A DNA stretch of 64,000 nt from Zeugodacus cucurbitae (lineage: Eukaryota; Arthropoda; Insecta; Diptera; Tephritidae). The position numbers and the translations under genes were made by a program. Under the pieces are notes generated by a model. The model was given only the letters and a program-made list of their open reading frames with translations. It was not told the origin of the DNA and searched no databases. How positions within the stretch are numbered: position 1 is the first letter of the stretch; every line of letters begins with the position of its first letter. Location: the NCBI RefSeq assembly GCF_028554725.1, contig NC_071667.1, positions 14,367,501 to 14,431,500 of the forward strand, written 5' to 3'. Below are positions 23,736-35,658 of this stretch, piece by piece.

Positions 23736-25331
23736 TATATTTATGAAAAGCTTGAAAAGCTGGCCGACATGGATAATGCTCGAAAATTTTATGAAAAGAT
23801 CAGGCGATTTAGAGAAGGTTTCAAGACCGGAGTATTATCATGTAGGGACCGAGGAGGTAATCTGGTACGGATGTCCAGAGCATACTGTAATTATGGAGGG
23901 AACACTTCTCCGACCTGCTGAATGGCAGTGAAAGTACAACACCAGGAGATGGCGAACCCGATTCCCCAATCGATGACGATGGAATAAATGTTCCATTACC
24001 CGACCATGAAGAAATTCGAATAGCAATTACCCGCTTGAAGAACAACAAAGCGGCGTGGGCCGATGGATTACCGGCCGAGCTATTCAAATACGGCGGCGAA
24101 GAACTGATAAGGTGCATGCATCCGCTTCTTTGTAGAATATGGTCCGAAGAAAGCATGCCTGACGATTGGAATCTACAATCTGCGCCAACTACCGTGGTAT
24201 AAGTCTCCTCATTATCGCATATAAGGTTTTGTCGAGCGTATTGTGTGAAAGACTAAAGCCCACCGTCAACGAACTGATTGGACCTTATCAGTGTGGCTTT
24301 AGACCTGGAAAATCTACAATGGACCAGATATTCACAAAGCGCCAATTCTTGGAAAAGACCCGAGAAAGAAGAATCGATACTCACCATCTTTTTATCGATT
24401 TTAAAGCTCCATTCGATAGCACGAAAAGAAGCTGCCTTTATGCCGCGATGTCTGAATTTGGTATCTCTGCAAAACTAATACGGCTATGTAAGCTGACGTT
24501 GAGCAACACCAAAAGCTCCGTCAGGATCGTGAAGGACCTCTCCGAGCCGTTCGATACCAAACGAGGCTTCGGACAGGGTGACTCACTTACGTGCGACTTC
24601 TTCAATCTATTGCTGGAAAAAATAATACGAGCTGCAGAGCTAAATAGAGAGGGTACAATCTTCTACAAGAGTGTACAGCTCCTGGCGTATGCCGATGATA
24701 TTGATAGTTGTAGTTGTAGATAATTTCGTTTATTTGGGAACCAGCATTAACAACACCAACAATGTCAGCCTTGAAATCCAACGCAGAATCACTCTTGCCA
24801 ACAGGTGCTACTTTGGACTGAGTAGGCAATTGAAAAGTAAAGTCCTCTCTCGACGAACCAAAATCAAACTCTATAAGTCGCTCATTATTCCCGTCCTGAT
24901 GTATGGCGCTGAAGCGTGGACGATGACAACATCAGATGAGACGACTCTTGGCGTTTTCGAGAGAAAGGTTTTGCGCAAGATTTATGGTCCTCTAAACATT
25001 GGCAACGGCGAATACCGCAGACGATGGAACGATGAGCTGTACGATTTATACGACGACATTGACATAGTTCAGCGAATAAAAAGACAGCGGCTACGTTGGC
25101 TAGGTCATGTTGTACGGATGGAAGAAAACACTCCAGCTCTGAAAGTATTCGATGCAGTACCCGCTGGAGGAAGCCGCGGAAGAGGACGACCTCCACTCTG
25201 GTGGAAAGACCAAGTGCAAAGTGACCTGGCTTCACTTGGTGTTTCCAGTTGGCGCCAAAAAGCAAAAAGGAGGAATGAGTGGCGCACTCTGGTGGATTCG
25301 GCTATAATCGCTTAAAGCGGTTCCTACGCCA
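23736..25331 (+). mobile_element. RTE-clade LINE, copy 3, 5'-truncated
   Basis: The element lacks the endonuclease and the N-terminal third of the reverse transcriptase region; it begins in the 'YEKLEKLAD' segment. It ends with the same short 3' tail (GCTTAAAGCGGTTCCTACGCC) as the other copies, followed by an (AT)n tract. 5' truncation is the usual result of incomplete target-primed reverse transcription. It points in the opposite direction to copies 1 and 2. Confidence 0.9.
23743..25315 (+). pseudogene. RTE copy 3 reverse transcriptase, two deletions
   Basis: Preserved parts include 'FRPGKSTMDQIF', 'FIDFKAPFDS', 'YADDID', 'LGTSINNTNNVSLEIQRR' and 'RGRGRPPLWW'. About 36 bp are missing after 'DDWNL' (near 24172), with the repeated string ATCT at the junction. 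About 200 bp are missing directly after the catalytic YADD (near 24710), where a few extra bases (AGTTGTAGTTG) were inserted. Frameshifts also occur before 23990. The protein cannot be functional. Confidence 0.85.
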
Positions 25332-25332
25332 A

Positions 25333-25333
<1 letters not shown>

Positions 25334-25367
<34 letters not shown>

Positions 25368-25371
25368 CTTA
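25334..25371. repeat. (AT)n tract at LINE 3' end
   Basis: An ATATAT run with one ATAC interruption directly follows the LINE's 3' tail. RTE elements commonly end in short tandem repeats instead of poly(A), which agrees with this placement. Confidence 0.8.
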
Positions 25372-28300
25372 ATAACTTATATCTTAATTTCATTCACTTC
25401 CATTGTAGGAAGAAGAAAGAATGCGATCGATGGTAAGTCCATAGTTTCATAGGTCGTTACCGCCAACAGTACTATAAATAAAGCTGTATTTTTGAAAGCG
25501 CTTGCTTATTTAGGTCACTTAATCAGCTGAGATTGCGTTCTTAAATGAAAGTTGCAATTTTCAAACATGTACCGTTATAACAGTTATTTTAATGATTATG
25601 CTGTTTTACGAAGCTTATCCATATATATGTGAGAACTTTAAACTCGGTCAAAGCACAAATTGAATGATTTTTTAAGTCAACAAAGCCATCAGGTATAACT
25701 AGATCAAAGTGTGTAGTATTATAAGAAAGAAGTGACTCCAAAACCAGACTTAAGTACAGATATATGCAACTATTTTTATAGAACTACTATTACTAAGAAC
25801 TATTTATATGTATTATGTGCTCATATGTGTGTGTACTACTACATATATATATCTAGTACATACATATATGTATGAGTTTCATATGTCTCAATACGCTCGC
25901 ACAAAGCGCCGTGCAGTGAGGTCATTTTGTAAACAATTTATATCCACACACTTTTGTCTACTTATATATGTACGATATAGTGTGGGTGGATATCCTCATA
26001 TAAATTATATGTAATTTTCCTAAGTCCTCTTATATATATGTACATACACACCTACATACAAATGTATGTATTGCGCGGACGAGACATGCGTGGGATTTGT
26101 TTATGTTTTTACTTAGTTAACGCGCTTCGCTTCAAGCGTGTATATGAAGTTTTTATACACATGCTTGAATATATAGACATAAATAGATACCAACACCCTA
26201 TTTATATTAGTTTGTCTGCTGGCTGGAGAAAGTAGCTGCTTCATATGGGTATACGGCAGGAGTGTGCGACAACTTTTACAGTCTACAACAACAATAAAAA
26301 CTTACAACAACAACAACAAGAAAAATATTTAGATACACACATATGTATATATTCATATGCTACGCATATTTTGAGAATGAAAATTTATTTGTTTTCCTGG
26401 CGTTCCAGTGAATTTCGCGTATTTTAAAACTTTATTAAATGGAATATGAACTGCTTGCGCGTTATTTGTGGGTTCGATGCCCAATTTTTAAAAAATATAT
26501 ATGGAAATGCAACGAGTTTATTATTTTTCATCGTTAAGTGGTATTTGATATGATTTTTTAAATAAATTTCACTCAAAAAGGATAATTTACAATCTTTAGC
26601 AATGCTGCGCCCCACCAGATAAACTTAAAAGCCGGGCCCTTTCTGTCTCTCTGCTGTGTCTTCAAATTAAATTAATTTGCTTGTGCGTAGCTTTGTTAAG
26701 GAAAAGGGATTTATATTACACATTTAGTATAAATCCTCGAAACTTTTCTCTGCTTGTACGTAATTTCACTTCCTCAGCTACCTAATTTGGCAATTCCGAA
26801 TATAGTACCAACAACGAAAATTTAACAAACGGACCCTATGTTCATACACATGCATCCCTACAGAAGTATGAGAACATGTTTGTCAAAATGAATAGAAGTA
26901 ACATATGATTATTTTGTTTTACTTCTTGTTTTCTATTTTTTAGTTTCTTTTGTGCGTGGGGAAGTCTCTTTCTATTACTCTTTCACTTGCGCTAAGCTAA
27001 GCTAAGCTAAGCGAATATACTCAATCAATTTAAATGATTTGACTAACAAATATACTCATGTATAGCTAAATACATAGCTGTATGTTAAAAAGTGCGCAAC
27101 GACCCCTATAAATAGGCTATGGGGCTTAGCTCTTGGGTTTCACAAAAATAGCATATCGTATAGGTGCCACACAACTGGCGGCCATTTAAGGATAGGCATA
27201 CTTAGGCAGTAAAAAAATGTTTTATTAGATTACCCTCTGCGATGTAATATATGGCAATTGGTTGCTTATATATTTATTTATCGCTGTTATATAATTAACT
27301 GGGTAATTTTTATTTTCAAATGTTTTTAAACTAATTTGTTAGCTGGCAACTCTGTGCCAAAAAATGTATAAACTAAATTCATACCATAAAGTTTTTCTTT
27401 TCAACTCTTTCTGCTTTCTGATTGTCTACCATATCGTAATAAATTCCAATTTACGCTTTGATGTGTGGCAACACTATTTCAATATATACCTCCGATTCTA
27501 TATAGAATGGTTGTATCTCACCATATTTAGACCTTTGAATGTCGAATTATATTCCAAACATCAATTCTTAAAATATTTCGATTTTAAAAGTTAAATTAAA
27601 GTTATTATATTTTTCCGTAGGCTTGCCACCTTTAAAAAAATTTATTGAAAAAATTTATAAAAAAATAACTGATAAATAAATGAGTATTTTCAGTAACCGC
27701 ATGGAATTGTGTAGGTTAAGGAAAATGTTCTATCAATATCTTTTTAAAAAGAGTTGCCACATGTTTCAATAAGTTAAAACAAATAAATGATTGATATTTG
27801 AGACATATTTTATAAAATGTCAATCATACTAAATTAAGATTTCAGAAGGCTCATAATAGAGTAAGATTTTATTTAGGGTTGCCACAAACAACAAACAATT
27901 AACAAACAACAGATTAATGGATACGCGGATGGATAGTACGAGTATATTTGGAAAGGGTAAAAAATTCCATATTACAAATACAAATTTTAGAAATATTTAG
28001 AATTTTTGCGAAAAAAACAGTTTTACTATAAAATAAATTATTTCCTAACTTAACCCAATCTGTTTTCCGCAGAGCAAGAATCCGGGTAACATAAACTCTA
28101 AATCAATTTGTGTGTAAATTTCTTTTCATTTGCCTGCCAGGCATGCGCGTAATGTATGTAAATTATACACAGCGTAAATACATACAAAAATACAGGAGTG
28201 CCAATACACGTGCACTCGTATTTGCTGATAATATGAAAGCGAAGTAAACAACAAGATTACGATGTAGAGGAAAGTGTATGTAAATTTTAAGAAATAACAG

Positions 28301-30535
28301 ATTTGTCTGAGCATTTTATTTTTCATATATAAATTTATGCAAATTTATTTGTTCGCCTTACGCGCAGCTTTCGATTTGCAAGTAAGTGAAATAAATTATG
28401 CAAAAAAACAGAAAATATGTGTGAAGCACTGGAAGACTGAGATAACGCACTAATACGTTCGCAATGAATTGTATGAATGACGAAACATATTCGTTTTGCT
28501 AAAATCTCTGCATTTTTTATTTATTTTCAAATATTCCGCTTTTGATTGAAATTCATTGAAATGTTTTCATTTTGAAATATTAATAGTAATTAAATAAAGC
28601 TAAAGTGAATTTTAAAACGATCAGAGTAATATAAATAATTTAAAGCATTTCTAAGTGTTTGTTTGAAAAATTGGGTGTAACAGTGCGTATGAGTAACATT
28701 GTATGTTGGATGATCCGGAAGATTTTAATATAAGTAATTTGTTTTAAACAAATATTTAGAACTATTTACAGTTGTTTATTAACTGGTATACTGTATTTTC
28801 AGCTACATACAGCTTTATTTTATTCTATTTATGCTATTTTAGTAGTTTATAGTCCTTTGTAATAGGCATGATGAAGTGTAAAAGAAAATGTTTGTAAACA
28901 TGCCATTAATGATATGACTGATACGAATTGCCAAGAGGGTGCCCATATAATTATTGTACCTGACGTGGTATTTTTTCCAATTTTAAATAACACTATTTGT
29001 GGATTATAAATTTAAATTCTCTGAATTATCTAATTTTTCCCATAAACTTAGGCTTGTTTCGCTACTTTAATCAACTGTCTAACTTATTGCCTCACACATA
29101 ATAATTTCTCTAATTTTATAGTATAATTTAATTCTGCTGTCACTTATAAATTAAAAAAAAATATATACAAGTTCAAACTAATTTGGTTGCTGCAAACTTT
29201 AAGGTTTCAAGTGAGGCTAATTAGTGAAATTTAAAAACGGGAAAACCGTTAAGTGTCAAAGAAAGTAAAAACACTTGGCCTATTAAACTTCAACATCGCT
29301 AAAAATATAAAAATCAACTTTTATGACTTTTTCCTTATTAAAATTTCAAGGGTATTAAAATAACGCAACTTTTTCTATCATAATTACCACACAAAGGTCT
29401 TCGCTTCTGAGTTCCTTAAGGATGCAGTTACTTTATGAAAAAGAAAAGTTGAAAAACGTGTCCGAAAATGCCATTAAACAAAATGAGTGCAAATAAATAT
29501 TGCTATTTTATACTTAATCAATTCAACTGCCAGCATTACTTTGCTAGGCTAAAGTAATATTCAAAAGTAACAAGTAAAGAAACGCATATTTTCGCAACAC
29601 TTATAAAGAGCTGCTCAACGTAAAATTTCGATTAAAACCACCCAAAATATTATGTTGCATAAATAACGATAGCGCAAATCTGAATCTTAAATTAGCTGCA
29701 AATTCTCAACGTTTATTTACTTTTACTCATTGTTAATTTTAGTTCCGCTGATTTTTCACGTTTTTTTCCTTCTTTCTTCTTTTCTGTTGCTATTTTGTAC
29801 TTTCCTTGTGTTTTTTGTATTTTTTCCGCTCAACTTCGTACACTTCACTTGATTGTAGTGTTGTTTTTGCGTTTATTTTTGGTTGCCGAGCGCAATTATG
29901 GAAATTCTCTTCAAAAATAAACGCAGACATGGAAACGGTCGCATTATCGCCGGAATGAAGAAGTAGACAGCAAAACAATGAAAGAAAAGTAAAAAAGTTA
30001 TCCAAACAACTCATTCGGCAAGTGTGCGAGCGTGTAAAACTCAAACAATTCAGATGCCAGGTGTAGGGAAATTTTTGATGAGTGACAACCACAAATAAAA
30101 GGAAATTTTTTGCTTGAGCAACAATTGCAGTTAGTTAGTTGTAGCAACGAAAACACTTGAGTTATATCTCTAATACATACAAATAATTATATGTGCATGC
30201 ACTTTTTGCAAAAAAAAATTAAAGTTTACAAAATTGCAAAATATTTCTGGGTATGCAAGTTTATTATTGTATACGATATAAAAAACAAAAAATCAACAAA
30301 TTTCAAAATTTTTTTAAACTATAAAACAGAATTGAAGTTAAGCTAATAATAAATATTTATATGTGCATTTTACTATTTTTACCAGTAAATCCTATATATT
30401 TGAGTTTAACTAAAAGAAATGTTTATTTTAATAGTCAGTAGCATTGTCCTTATATTATAAAACTAAATAAAGCCGCTTAATCAGAGAATTAACTAATAAC
30501 TGTAGAATAGTTATGTAAATATTGGCCAATTCTTG
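25372..30535. other. AT-rich intergenic DNA, no gene seen
   Basis: This 5.2-kb stretch holds many short frames without domains. It has CATACATATG simple sequence at 25810-26180, a CAA run at 26285-26320 and the GCTAA repeat at 26991. I see no exon with convincing splice sites and no repeat with recognisable ends. Confidence 0.5.
26991..27012 (+). repeat. (GCTAA)4 microsatellite
   Basis: Four perfect GCTAA units in tandem. No function is suggested by context. Confidence 0.9.
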
Positions 30536-30538
30536 CTT

Positions 30539-30990
30539 TTATGGATAATTTGAGATAACGTACTGTCTCAAACTGCTTTGCAGTTTGGAAAACAGGAGCA
30601 GAGAGGATCCCCAGAGATCCTCAATTAGATTTAGGTTCGAACTCAGTGCTGCACATTGAAATAGGGGAATTTTCCGGTCGTTAAACATGTTCTTTGTGTG
30701 GAATGAAGCGTTATCCTGCTGATATGTCAAGTTATATGAATAGAATATTTTATTAACTCGCTGTCAGAAAGATTTATATAAATATTAGCCATAAATATTC
30801 AGCCCATGAAATCAAGGTACCGCTTCCACAACATCGCTTGTAGCAGTACAATATTTCTTGCAATGACCTGGGCCGACCAATTTTAATTTTTTTTTCGTCA
30901 CTAAAGACTGTATTCTATCACTCATCGGCCCAGAATTGGTATTTATTTGCAAAGCTCAAAGCGTTGGATCATCCTTTTGCATCGATCATC
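30539..30990 (-). pseudogene. Tc1-type transposase remnant
   Basis: On the minus strand, 'QFWADE..NTVFSDEKK' (about 30895-30965) matches the first catalytic Asp region of Tc1 transposases. 'GSGTLISWAEY' follows, corresponding to the usual GGGSVMVWG. Then 'YQQDNASFHT' (about 30700-30730) holds the second catalytic Asp, and 'LSSNLNLIEDLWG' (about 30600-30650) corresponds to SPDLNPIENLWG with the third acidic residue. Stops and a gap interrupt the frame, so this is an old dead copy. Terminal repeats were not found. Confidence 0.8.
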
Positions 30991-30999
30991 AATGCTGTT

Positions 31000-32068
31000 T
31001 TTCGTCCGCTGCGTGGCACTATACTATAATTAGTGGGGTTTTTAAGAAATTTTCAGAAACAGTTCCGATGACGCATTGGTCTAGATACACTTTGGAACCG
31101 CTTTTATGCATTCCTATGATTATTCATTGTTCCTCGGCAGATAGAGTTAAAGCTAAATAAATGTAATAAAATTTTTAATAATTCATTAAGTTAATGCACC
31201 TACAATAACTTTACAAACAAATTTTAACAAAAAAAGTTTTTGATGTGGCACTATCAGTAAGAAAGATCAGCTAAACTGACTTTGCACATATAAATATTTA
31301 CTATGCAATACCCAACTAACAAGCACATTCTTAATGTAACTGTACAACGAATGAGAAAAGTATGAAACAATGTTCGTTGCATAGTAAGGGCAACATATCA
31401 ACCTTTTATTCCACATTTACCGAAATCCAAAAAATAACAGTGAATAAGAAATATAAACAAAAGCAGAAATGCACATATAATTCTTTGTATGAGGTATATA
31501 TATATTAGCTATGGATTGAGTATATTCTTATCTGCAATCTTACTTGACTTCTAACTGAAAGCTTTAATGAAAGTCTGATATTAAATGTTATCTTTGATTT
31601 TGTGATTTAGATTAATATTAGCTCTTAATACTGTGTAAAACAAATATAATTTAATTAAATATAATACAGAATTTTAAATTATAATTCGTAAAAACATATT
31701 CTCTCAGTTCTTCCAGCAATGTGCCAAATGGAATGAATAACATAACCAAAGATGTAAAGCAAAGGCGAAGCAAATGCAAACCACTTTAATAAAGTGATAT
31801 TCTCTGATGTGGAAAATAATGATGACATCTGCAGCAGTCGCAAATGATGCTACTCGCAACACAAACAACAACAACTGCAATGAAAAGTAATTCCATTGCA
31901 TAGCCACAGGCGCATAACGATGTGAGCGATTTAAAAAAAGAATCTATGTTCATACAAACACATTTTCAAAAGTGTGTGAATCAAATGAAATCACCAAAAA
32001 TACATTAAATATAAAGAAAAAACTAAAACAAAAACAACAAGAATAGCTTAAAAAACACGCTTAAATAC
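31000..32068. other. Upstream region of the secreted-protein gene
   Basis: The sequence is AT-rich without an element I recognise. It should include the promoter and 5' untranslated region of the gene whose ATG is at 32105, but I cannot point to a TATA box or initiator with confidence. Confidence 0.45.
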
Positions 32069-32104
32069 ATGCTGAATGCGCCTTTCGTCGGTGTTGTCGC
32101 CTAA
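32069..32104 (+). other. Upstream ORF abutting the main ATG
   Basis: An ATG at 32069 opens an 11-codon frame (MLNAPFVGVVA) whose TAA at 32102-32104 is immediately followed by the ATG at 32105. Such a stop-start junction could limit translation of the main frame by reinitiation control. This is seen in sequence only; transcription across it is assumed. Confidence 0.5.
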
Positions 32105-33467
32105 ATGAAGTTAACACACTGTCAAATTGGTAAATTATTTCTGCTGCTGACAGCTTTCTTCCTACTCCTCGATTCCCAACAGTTGGTGGGTGTGCTTTGT
32201 AGTGCCGAAAAAGTTGCCACTTAACGTTTGAATGCATTGGATGCTGATACCACAGGGGAGCAGACAACGGTGACCGCAATAAGACAAGCACAAGCCACTG
32301 CAACCACACACGTGACACCTGTCAGTGCAGTGCAGATAGCTGATAAGGTGTGCAGTAGGAATAAAAACAACAACAACAACAACAGCAAGAAAAGTAGTAA
32401 GAAATTATTAGAAATTTATGTTGAAATGGAAGTCAGCCGCAGACATTTTCGCAATTGAAGCAAGACATTTGAGTACACTACTACTACAACGGAAGCTACC
32501 ACCGCGAAAGGAGATAACTTACTGCATGCCCCAAGTATTGCACACCCTATTGACGGAGAATTAATGAGTACAGTGGAGGCAACTGAGACGCAACAGTTTC
32601 GCGCTGAGGTGACCAATGCACAAGAGCAGCAAAATGCGGCGCAATTACAGCACAACTTAATTACAACAACAGCTAACACAACTGAGTCAGCAACACTAAC
32701 AGCAGGCACAACAACTAAATTGGAGCGTTTTGGAAAACTTTCAGGTGGGCAAAATGTTGCAAGTATTGAGAGGGCGACGGAACGACAAATGACACATAAT
32801 GTGCAACAGCAACAAGTGCCAACACAAAAGCAACAACAACAGCGAAAAAAGCAAATGCATAGACCCCAACAGCAATTTGACACAATGCGCCAGCCATTAG
32901 CAACAATAACAACAATTTCAACTATAAAACTTGCTACCACTCAAGTACGCGCTCACATAGCCACCGAAATGAAGAAGTTGCAAAAGTTTGAAACCGAAAT
33001 GTCACAGCAACAGCTGTCAAAGCAACAACAACAACAGCGATTAAAATCAACAAACAAAGAGAATAAAGCAAAAAGACCGCTTCAAAAACACATAAACCCG
33101 GAGATACGCAAGCAGCGCAAACAAAAGCCACTTGAATTCGTACTGGGGCAACAACAGCAACATGTAGCGCCGCAACAATTGCTCACGTCAAAGCCACTGC
33201 CCACACGAAACCAACAACCACCACAACAAAATGCAACTGAGTGGCGGCAAGTAGACGAAAAACTGCAACAGGATGCACAGCACGTGCTCGCTGCGCATGC
33301 ATCGCTGAGACAACAACAGCATACAGCAGAACGCCGGCAGCATGTAGGCGTTTTAATACCATCCCGCATTTTGGACGTGTTGCATGTACAGCAGGGCTTT
33401 TACAATTTTCTGGATTTCTTTCATGCCAATCTGCAAAATGTCAGTGTGGATTTTATACGTGATGACT
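32105..33467 (+). CDS. Exon 1 of a secreted or membrane-targeted Thr/Gln-rich protein
   Basis: The ATG at 32105 opens a typical signal peptide: 'MKLTHCQIGK', then the hydrophobic core 'LFLLLTAFFLLL'. The same frame continues for 454 codons to a 5' splice site GTAAGT at 33468. It is interrupted only by TAA at 32222 and TGA at 32456. After the signal peptide come Thr/Ala-rich and Gln-rich stretches with CAA/CAG runs. From about 33340 the sequence loses low complexity and looks like a conserved domain ('RILDVLHVQQGFYNFLDFF' and on to 'DFIRDD'). The exon ends in phase 1, matching exon 2. Possible microintrons remove the stops: GTGGGT at 32186 to AG at 32263 (78 bp), and GTAAGA at 32397 to AG at 32495 (99 bp), both frame-preserving but with weak acceptors. 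The family is unknown to me. A link to orphan receptor ectodomains crossed my mind but is not supported enough to assert. Confidence 0.6.
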
Positions 33468-33552
33468 GTAAGTGCTGAATGGTGATGTACTTACATTTAG
33501 ACTGCTGCAATTATTTTTTAATATGTATGTATGTGATTGGCGTTGCAACCGT

Positions 33553-35655
33553 TTAGCCGGTTATAGCCGAATCGACGATAGTGCGCCACCTGTCTCTCTC
33601 CTTTGCAGTTCGGCGCCAGTTGGAGATCCCAAGTGTAACCAGGTCGCTCTCCACCTGGTCCCTCCAACGGAGTGGAGGCCTTCCCCTTCCTCGGCTTCCT
33701 CCGGCGGGTACTGCATCGAACACTTTCAGGGCTGGAGTGTTTTCGTCCATTCGGACAACATGACCTAGCCAGCGTAGCCGCTGTCTTTTTATTCGCTGAA
33801 CTATGTCAATGTCGTCGTATAACTCGTACAGCTCATCGTTCCATCGTCTGCGGTATTCGCCGTTGCCAATGTTCTGAGGACCATAAATCTTGCGCAAAAT
33901 TTTCCTCTCGAAAACTCCTAGTGTCGTCTCATCTGATGTTGACATCGTCCAAGCTTCTGCACCGTAAAGCAGGACGGGAATGATAAGTGACTTGTAGAGC
34001 TTGATTTTGGTTCGTCGAGAGAGGACTTTACTGTTCAATTGCCTACTCAGTCCAAAGTAGCACCTGTTGGCAAGAGTTATTCTGCGCTGGATTTCGAGGC
34101 TGACATTGTTCGTGTTGTTGATGCTGGTTCCCAGGTATACGAAATTATCTACGACCTCGAAGTTATGACTGTCAACAGTGACGTGGGAGCCAAGACGCGA
34201 ATGCGCCGACTGTTTGTTTGATGACAGGAGATATTTCGTCTTGTCCTCATTCACCTCCAGACCCATTCGCTTCGCCTCCTTATCCATGCGGGAAAAAGCA
34301 GAACAAACGGCGCGGTTGTTGCTTCCGATGATATCAATATCATCGGCGTACGCCAGAAGCTGTACACTCTTGTAGAAGATTGTACCTTCTCGGTTTAGCT
34401 CTGCAGCTCTTATAATTTTTTCCAGCATCAGGTTAAAGAAGTCGCACGATAGTGAGTCACCTTGTCTGAAACCTCGTTTGGTATCGAACGGCTCGGAGAG
34501 GTCCTTCCCAACCATGACGGAGCTTTTGGTGTTGCTCAACGTCAACTTACACAGCCGTATTAGTTTTGCGGGGATACCAAATTCAGACATCGCGGCATAA
34601 AGGCAGCTCCTTTTCGTGCTGTCGAAAGCAGCTTTAAAATCGACAAAAAGGTGGTGTGTGTCGATCCTCTTTTCACGGGTCTTCTCCAAGATTTGGCGCA
34701 TGGTGAATATCTGGTCAGTTGTCGATTTTCCAGGTCTAAAGCCACACTGATAAGGTCCAATCAGTTTGTTGACGGTGGGCTTTAGTCTTTCACACAGTAC
34801 GCTCGATAGAACCTTGTATGCGATATTTAAAAGGCTGATCCCACGGTAATTGGCGCAGATTGTGGGATCTCCCTTTTTATGGATTGGGCAGAGCACACTG
34901 AGATTCCAATCGTCAGGCATGCTTTCTTCCGACCATATTCTGCAAAGAAGCTGATGCATGCACCTTATCAGTTCTTCGCCGCCGTATTTGAATAGTTCTG
35001 CCGGTAATCTATCGGCCCCCGCTGCTTTGTTGTTCTTCAAGCGGGTAATTGCTATTCGAATTTCTTCATGGTCGGGTAATGGAACATCTGTTCCATCGTC
35101 ATCGATTGGGGGATCGGGTTCGCCATCTCCTGGTGTTGTACTCTCACTGCCATTCAGCAGGTCGGAGAAGTGTTCCCTCCATAATCCCAGTATGCCCTGG
35201 ACATCGGTTACCAGATTACCACCTTGGTCTCTACATGAGGATGCTCCGGTCTTGAAACCTTCGTTAAGTCGCTTCATTTTTTCATAAAATTTTCGAGCAT
35301 TCCCTCTGTCTGCCAGCTTCTCAAGCTCTTCGTACTCACGCATTTCGGCCTCTTTCTTTTTTTGTCTGCAAATGCGTCTCGCTTCCCTCTTCAGCTCTCG
35401 GTATCTATCCCATCCCGCACGTGTTGTGGTCGTTTGCAATGTTGCGAGGTAGGCAGTCTGTTTTCTCTCCGCTGCGATACGGCACTCCTCATCGTACCAG
35501 CTTGTTTTTTGTCGTTGCCGAAAACCAATTGTTTCGGCTGCAGCGGTACGCAGTGAGTTTGAGATGCCGTTCCACAGTTCCCTTATACCGAGATGCTGAT
35601 GAGTGCTCTCAGAGAGCAGGAGTGCAAGTCGAGTAGAGTATTTCGTGGCTGTCTG
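33553..35655 (-). pseudogene. RTE copy 2 ORF, reverse transcriptase part after one stop
   Basis: The same frame continues without another stop from 35655 to the natural end at 33553, so the whole ORF would be 996 codons with one nonsense codon at 296. Motifs in order: 'CRQKKKEAEMREYEELEKL' linker; 'LPDHEEIRIAITRLKNNKA'; 'GADRLPAELFKYGG'; 'GFRPGKSTTDQIFTMRQ'; 'LFVDFKAAFDS'; 'RGFRQGDSLSCDFFNLML'; catalytic 'YADDIDIIG'; and C-terminal 'LRWLGHVVRMDE' and 'RGRGRPPLRW'. The reverse transcriptase copies LINE RNA at the nicked target. An internal start after the stop is possible but would lack the endonuclease. Confidence 0.88.
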
Positions 35656-35658
35656 TTA

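Noticed and set aside
26445..26500. GTGGGTTCGATGCCC resembling a tRNA T-arm
   Set aside because: I could not find the matching acceptor, D-arm and anticodon arms around it.
26991..27012. GCTAA repeats as possible telomere-like DNA
   Set aside because: Only four units are present, and fly telomeres are not made of such repeats. It is an ordinary microsatellite.
32416..33369. Minus-strand Cys/Val/Ala-rich frames opposite exon 1
   Set aside because: They are translations of the complement of CAA/CAG repeats and have no start context or domain.
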